DNA of 23,575 bases from Ruminococcus sp. UBA5884 (GTDB taxonomy: Bacteria > Bacillota > Clostridia > Oscillospirales > Ruminococcaceae). A model generated the notes under the pieces. It ran no database searches. It worked only from the letters and a program-made list of their open reading frames with translations, and was not told the origin of the DNA. Below, in pieces: positions 21,820 through 23,575 of this stretch (position 1 is the stretch's first letter; each line of letters starts with the position of its first letter). The DNA is taken from positions 1 through 23,575 of the forward strand of contig DJFA01000094.1 in the NCBI GenBank assembly GCA_002431975.1, read 5' to 3'. The position numbers and the translations under genes were made by a program.

Positions 21820-22425
21820 ATGGAAAATACATCTAAATTATCTGATATGGCTTCATTTGAGATAAGAGATACAGATTCCGCAAAGCTCCTTATCTGCTAT
21901 CTGCTTAAAAAAATGGAAAAACTCATTGAAGCCGGTCAGCTTTATGATATAGCTGTAGGTTCGGGAATTATAAACTATTTCTGCTATAACGATGCAATTG
22001 AAATTCTGCTTAAAAATGAAACTATTGAAACTGTAACCAATGACAGTGGCAGAGAATGCTACAGAGATACCGAAAAAGGCATTATCTATGCAAAGTCTTT
22101 CCGTACATATGTCCCTAAATCCTGCCGTGAGAAGATTATAAGAACAGCTGTCCGCTATTTTGCAAGGCTCAAACTCGCCAATGAGGTCAAAATTGAATAT
22201 ATTGAACTCAAAAAAGGTTACCATGTGCATTTCAGATGCCTTGATATCGGCGATGATTTGCTTGATATGAAAATATTTGCTCCTGACCTCAATCAGGCTC
22301 ATTTCCTCGGTGAAAAAATAATGCGTAACCCTGTCGGATTCTATGCCAAAGTCGTGGAAAATGCTCTCGATAATGAGGAAGAAGAACATAATTATGAAGA
22401 ATTTTTAGATGATGATGATATCTGA
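21820..22425 (+). CDS. DUF4364-like protein, probable winged-helix fold
   Basis: The 201-residue product resembles the DUF4364 family of small Firmicutes proteins of unknown function: an N-terminal segment with DSAKLLICYLLKKMEKLIEAGQLYD, then SGIINYFCYNDAIEILLKNETI, a layout like a winged-helix DNA-binding domain (about residues 18-85). The remainder has mixed helix and strand, and the C-terminus is a very acidic tail (EEEEHNYEEFLDDDDI). The family call is from memory of the pattern and moderately certain. GAGGA, starting in the aroC stop codon, precedes the ATG by about 7 bases, so it belongs to the aro operon. It could be an operon-linked regulator, but adjacency is the only evidence for that. 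Confidence 0.7.
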   Translation: MENTSKLSDMASFEIRDTDSAKLLICYLLKKMEKLIEAGQLYDIAVGSGIINYFCYNDAIEILLKNETIETVTNDSGRECYRDTEKGIIYAKSFRTYVPKSCREKIIRTAVRYFARLKLANEVKIEYIELKKGYHVHFRCLDIGDDLLDMKIFAPDLNQAHFLGEKIMRNPVGFYAKVVENALDNEEEEHNYEEFLDDDDI

Positions 22426-22426
22426 C

Positions 22427-22455
22427 TTGACAAATTTTTTCTAAACTGATATAAT
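22427..22455 (+). promoter_or_regulatory. Promoter of the pheS T-box transcript
   Basis: Perfect TTGACA (22427-22432), 17-base spacer and perfect TATAAT (22450-22455) with the TG of an extended -10. The -35 begins two bases after the stop of the DUF4364-like gene, and no terminator separates the aro operon from it. It is the best promoter in the window by consensus match. Confidence 0.92.
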
Positions 22456-22461
22456 TAACGT

Positions 22462-22730
22462 AGGTTCAGCCTGAACCTGCATCAGATATAAACACATTGA
22501 CTGAGAGAGTAGGCTCTTGCGTCGTATTACAGAGAGTGTATACCAATGGCTGGAAGTATATGCAATACATCTGCGTGACTGCTGAAGTTCACTCACGAGT
22601 GGTTATGCCGAACCAACAGTAAGCATAAACGTATGTTCTGCGTTAAAGACACGAAAGTGATGGCTTTCTAAAAGGTGGTTTATAAACAGGATTTATCGTC
22701 TTGTCCTTTTTAAAGGACAGGACTTTTTTT
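22462..22730 (+). promoter_or_regulatory. T-box leader (tRNA-Phe sensing) of pheS
   Basis: The leader begins with a small perfect hairpin AGGTTCAG-c-CTGAACCT (22462-22478). Stem I shows the AGTA element (22508-22511), an AGAGAG stretch (22530-22535) and the distal loop CCAATGGCTGGAAG (22543-22556) closed by a 7 base-pair stem. The specifier loop reads GAAGTTCACTC with UUC (22588-22590), the Phe codon. The stem III region TGCGTTAAAGACACGAAAGTG is highly typical. The T-box proper is AAAAGGTGGT (22670-22679), whose TGGT pairs with the ACCA end of uncharged tRNA-Phe. Its 3' part, TTTATAAACA, departs from the canonical ACCGCG. AAAAGG can pair with CCTTTT (22705-22710), which is also the 5' arm of the terminator. 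Uncharged tRNA would favour the antiterminator and allow pheS transcription. Confidence 0.9.
22698..22730 (+). terminator. T-box terminator upstream of pheS
   Basis: GTCTTGTCCTTT (22698-22709) pairs with AAAGGACAGGAC (22712-22723), 12 base pairs with a single G-U, followed by seven T residues (22724-22730). It is mutually exclusive with the antiterminator because both use CCTTTT. Confidence 0.92.
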
Positions 22731-22757
22731 ATAATTTTTATGAGGTGATATTATACA

Positions 22758-23575
22758 ATGAAAAATCAGCTTGAACAGATTGAAGCTCTTGCCAAAGAAG
22801 AACTTAAATCATGTGATGCTATCAAGGCTCTTGATGATTTAAGAATTAAATATCTCGGCAAAAAAGGCGAACTTACTGCAATTCTTAAACAGATGGGAAA
22901 ACTTTCCGCTGAGGAAAGACCTGTTATAGGTCAGCTCGCAAACAAAGTCCGTCAGGATATCGAAACTGCTCTCGGCGAAAAACTCAATTCTCTCAGAGAA
23001 AAGGAAAAAGCAGAGAAAATTAAAGCGGAATCTATAGATATTACTCTGCCGGGCAAAAAACCTGAAACAGGAAAACTTCACCCTCTCAATGCCGTTCTCA
23101 ACGAAATTGAAGAGATATTCCTCGGTATGGGATTCAGTATTGCTGACGGCCCTGAAGTAGAATATGATTACTATAACTTTGAGGCTCTCAATCTTCCGCC
23201 TGACCACCCTGCAAGAGATACTCAGGATACTTTCTATATAACTGACAACATTCTCCTGCGTACCCAGACTTCATCAGTTCAGGTTCATGTAATGGAAAAT
23301 CAGAAACCTCCTGTCAGAATTATTTCTCCGGGACGTGTTTACCGTTCAGATGCCGTTGATGCAACTCATTCTCCGCTTTTCCATCAGATAGAGGGTCTTG
23401 TTGTTGACAAAGGTATAACTATGGCTGACCTTAAAGGAACTCTTGAACTCCTTATGAAACGTCTTTACGGCGATGACTGTAAAATCCGTCTGCGTCCGCA
23501 CCACTTCCCGTTTACAGAACCAAGTGCTGAAGTTGATGTAATGTGCTTCAACTGTCATGGCGAAGGCTGCCGTGT
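22758..23575 (+). CDS. pheS: Phenylalanine-tRNA ligase alpha subunit PheS (5' part; runs off the window)
   Basis: PheS, with PheT, charges tRNA-Phe with phenylalanine; the alpha subunit holds the class II catalytic core. 272 codons are present and the frame is open to the window edge. The N-terminal coiled coil that binds tRNA covers about residues 1-90, including RIKYLGKKGELT. The catalytic domain begins near HPLNAVLNEIEEIFLGMGF. Class II motif 2 appears as RIISPGRVYRSDAVDATHSPLFHQIEG, with FTEPSAEVDVMCFNCHGEGC close to the edge. GAGGTG (22742-22747) lies 10 bases before the ATG. The UUC T-box upstream agrees with its identity. pheT would be expected next. Confidence 0.96.
   Translation, partial: MKNQLEQIEALAKEELKSCDAIKALDDLRIKYLGKKGELTAILKQMGKLSAEERPVIGQLANKVRQDIETALGEKLNSLREKEKAEKIKAESIDITLPGKKPETGKLHPLNAVLNEIEEIFLGMGFSIADGPEVEYDYYNFEALNLPPDHPARDTQDTFYITDNILLRTQTSSVQVHVMENQKPPVRIISPGRVYRSDAVDATHSPLFHQIEGLVVDKGITMADLKGTLELLMKRLYGDDCKIRLRPHHFPFTEPSAEVDVMCFNCHGEGCR

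Noticed and set aside
22839..23558. Minus-strand frames opposite pheS
   Set aside because: They are shadows of pheS, whose frame is open from 22758 to the edge with clear class II synthetase motifs.

Overview
The window is low-GC, Gram-positive-type chromosomal DNA. Strong AGGAGG-type ribosome binding sites, TTGxxx-N17-TATAAT promoters, frequent TTG starts, a T-box leader, and the mix of rex/adhE fermentation genes with a GH1 beta-glucosidase suggest an anaerobic gut or rumen Clostridia, most like Ruminococcus or a related Oscillospiraceae. That placement is inference from content and codon style, not a database match.

Layout. (1) 1-4941, plus strand: the redox repressor gene rex, the bifunctional aldehyde/alcohol dehydrogenase adhE, ispD (isoprenoid precursor synthesis) and a small membrane-anchored protein, bracketed by copies of a short palindromic dispersed repeat. 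(2) 5039-12134: a complete F1Fo ATP synthase operon, atpI-B-E-F-H-A-G-D-C, with its own extended -10 promoter. Another repeat copy touches the atpC stop codon, and a bidirectional terminator follows. The c subunit has two carboxylates in its predicted ion site, which suggests Na+ coupling. (3) 12144-14520, minus strand: an accessory block with a GNAT acetyltransferase behind a structured leader, a hypothetical protein, a strong candidate small RNA, and a chloramphenicol-acetyltransferase-like gene. Each unit has its own recognisable promoter. (4) 14660-16934: a membrane-anchored unknown protein (plus) convergent with a GH1 beta-glucosidase (minus). (5) 17105-22425: a shikimate/chorismate operon, aroF-aroB-aroA-aroC plus a DUF4364-like gene. 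It is preceded by an unannotated 34-residue leader peptide with seven Phe and three Tyr codons and an intrinsic terminator, i.e. a classical amino-acid attenuator. (6) 22427-23575: pheS (5' part only) behind a T-box leader with a UUC (Phe) specifier.

The most interesting theme is RNA-level control. Aromatic amino-acid supply (aro operon) appears to be read by ribosome stalling on Phe/Tyr codons. The adjacent pheS appears to read the same amino acid through uncharged tRNA-Phe. A candidate small RNA with two copies of a C-rich, anti-Shine-Dalgarno-like motif, and a structured leader with a mini-ORF before the GNAT gene, add two apparently undescribed regulators in the accessory block. No rRNA, tRNA, CRISPR array, transposase or phage gene was seen.
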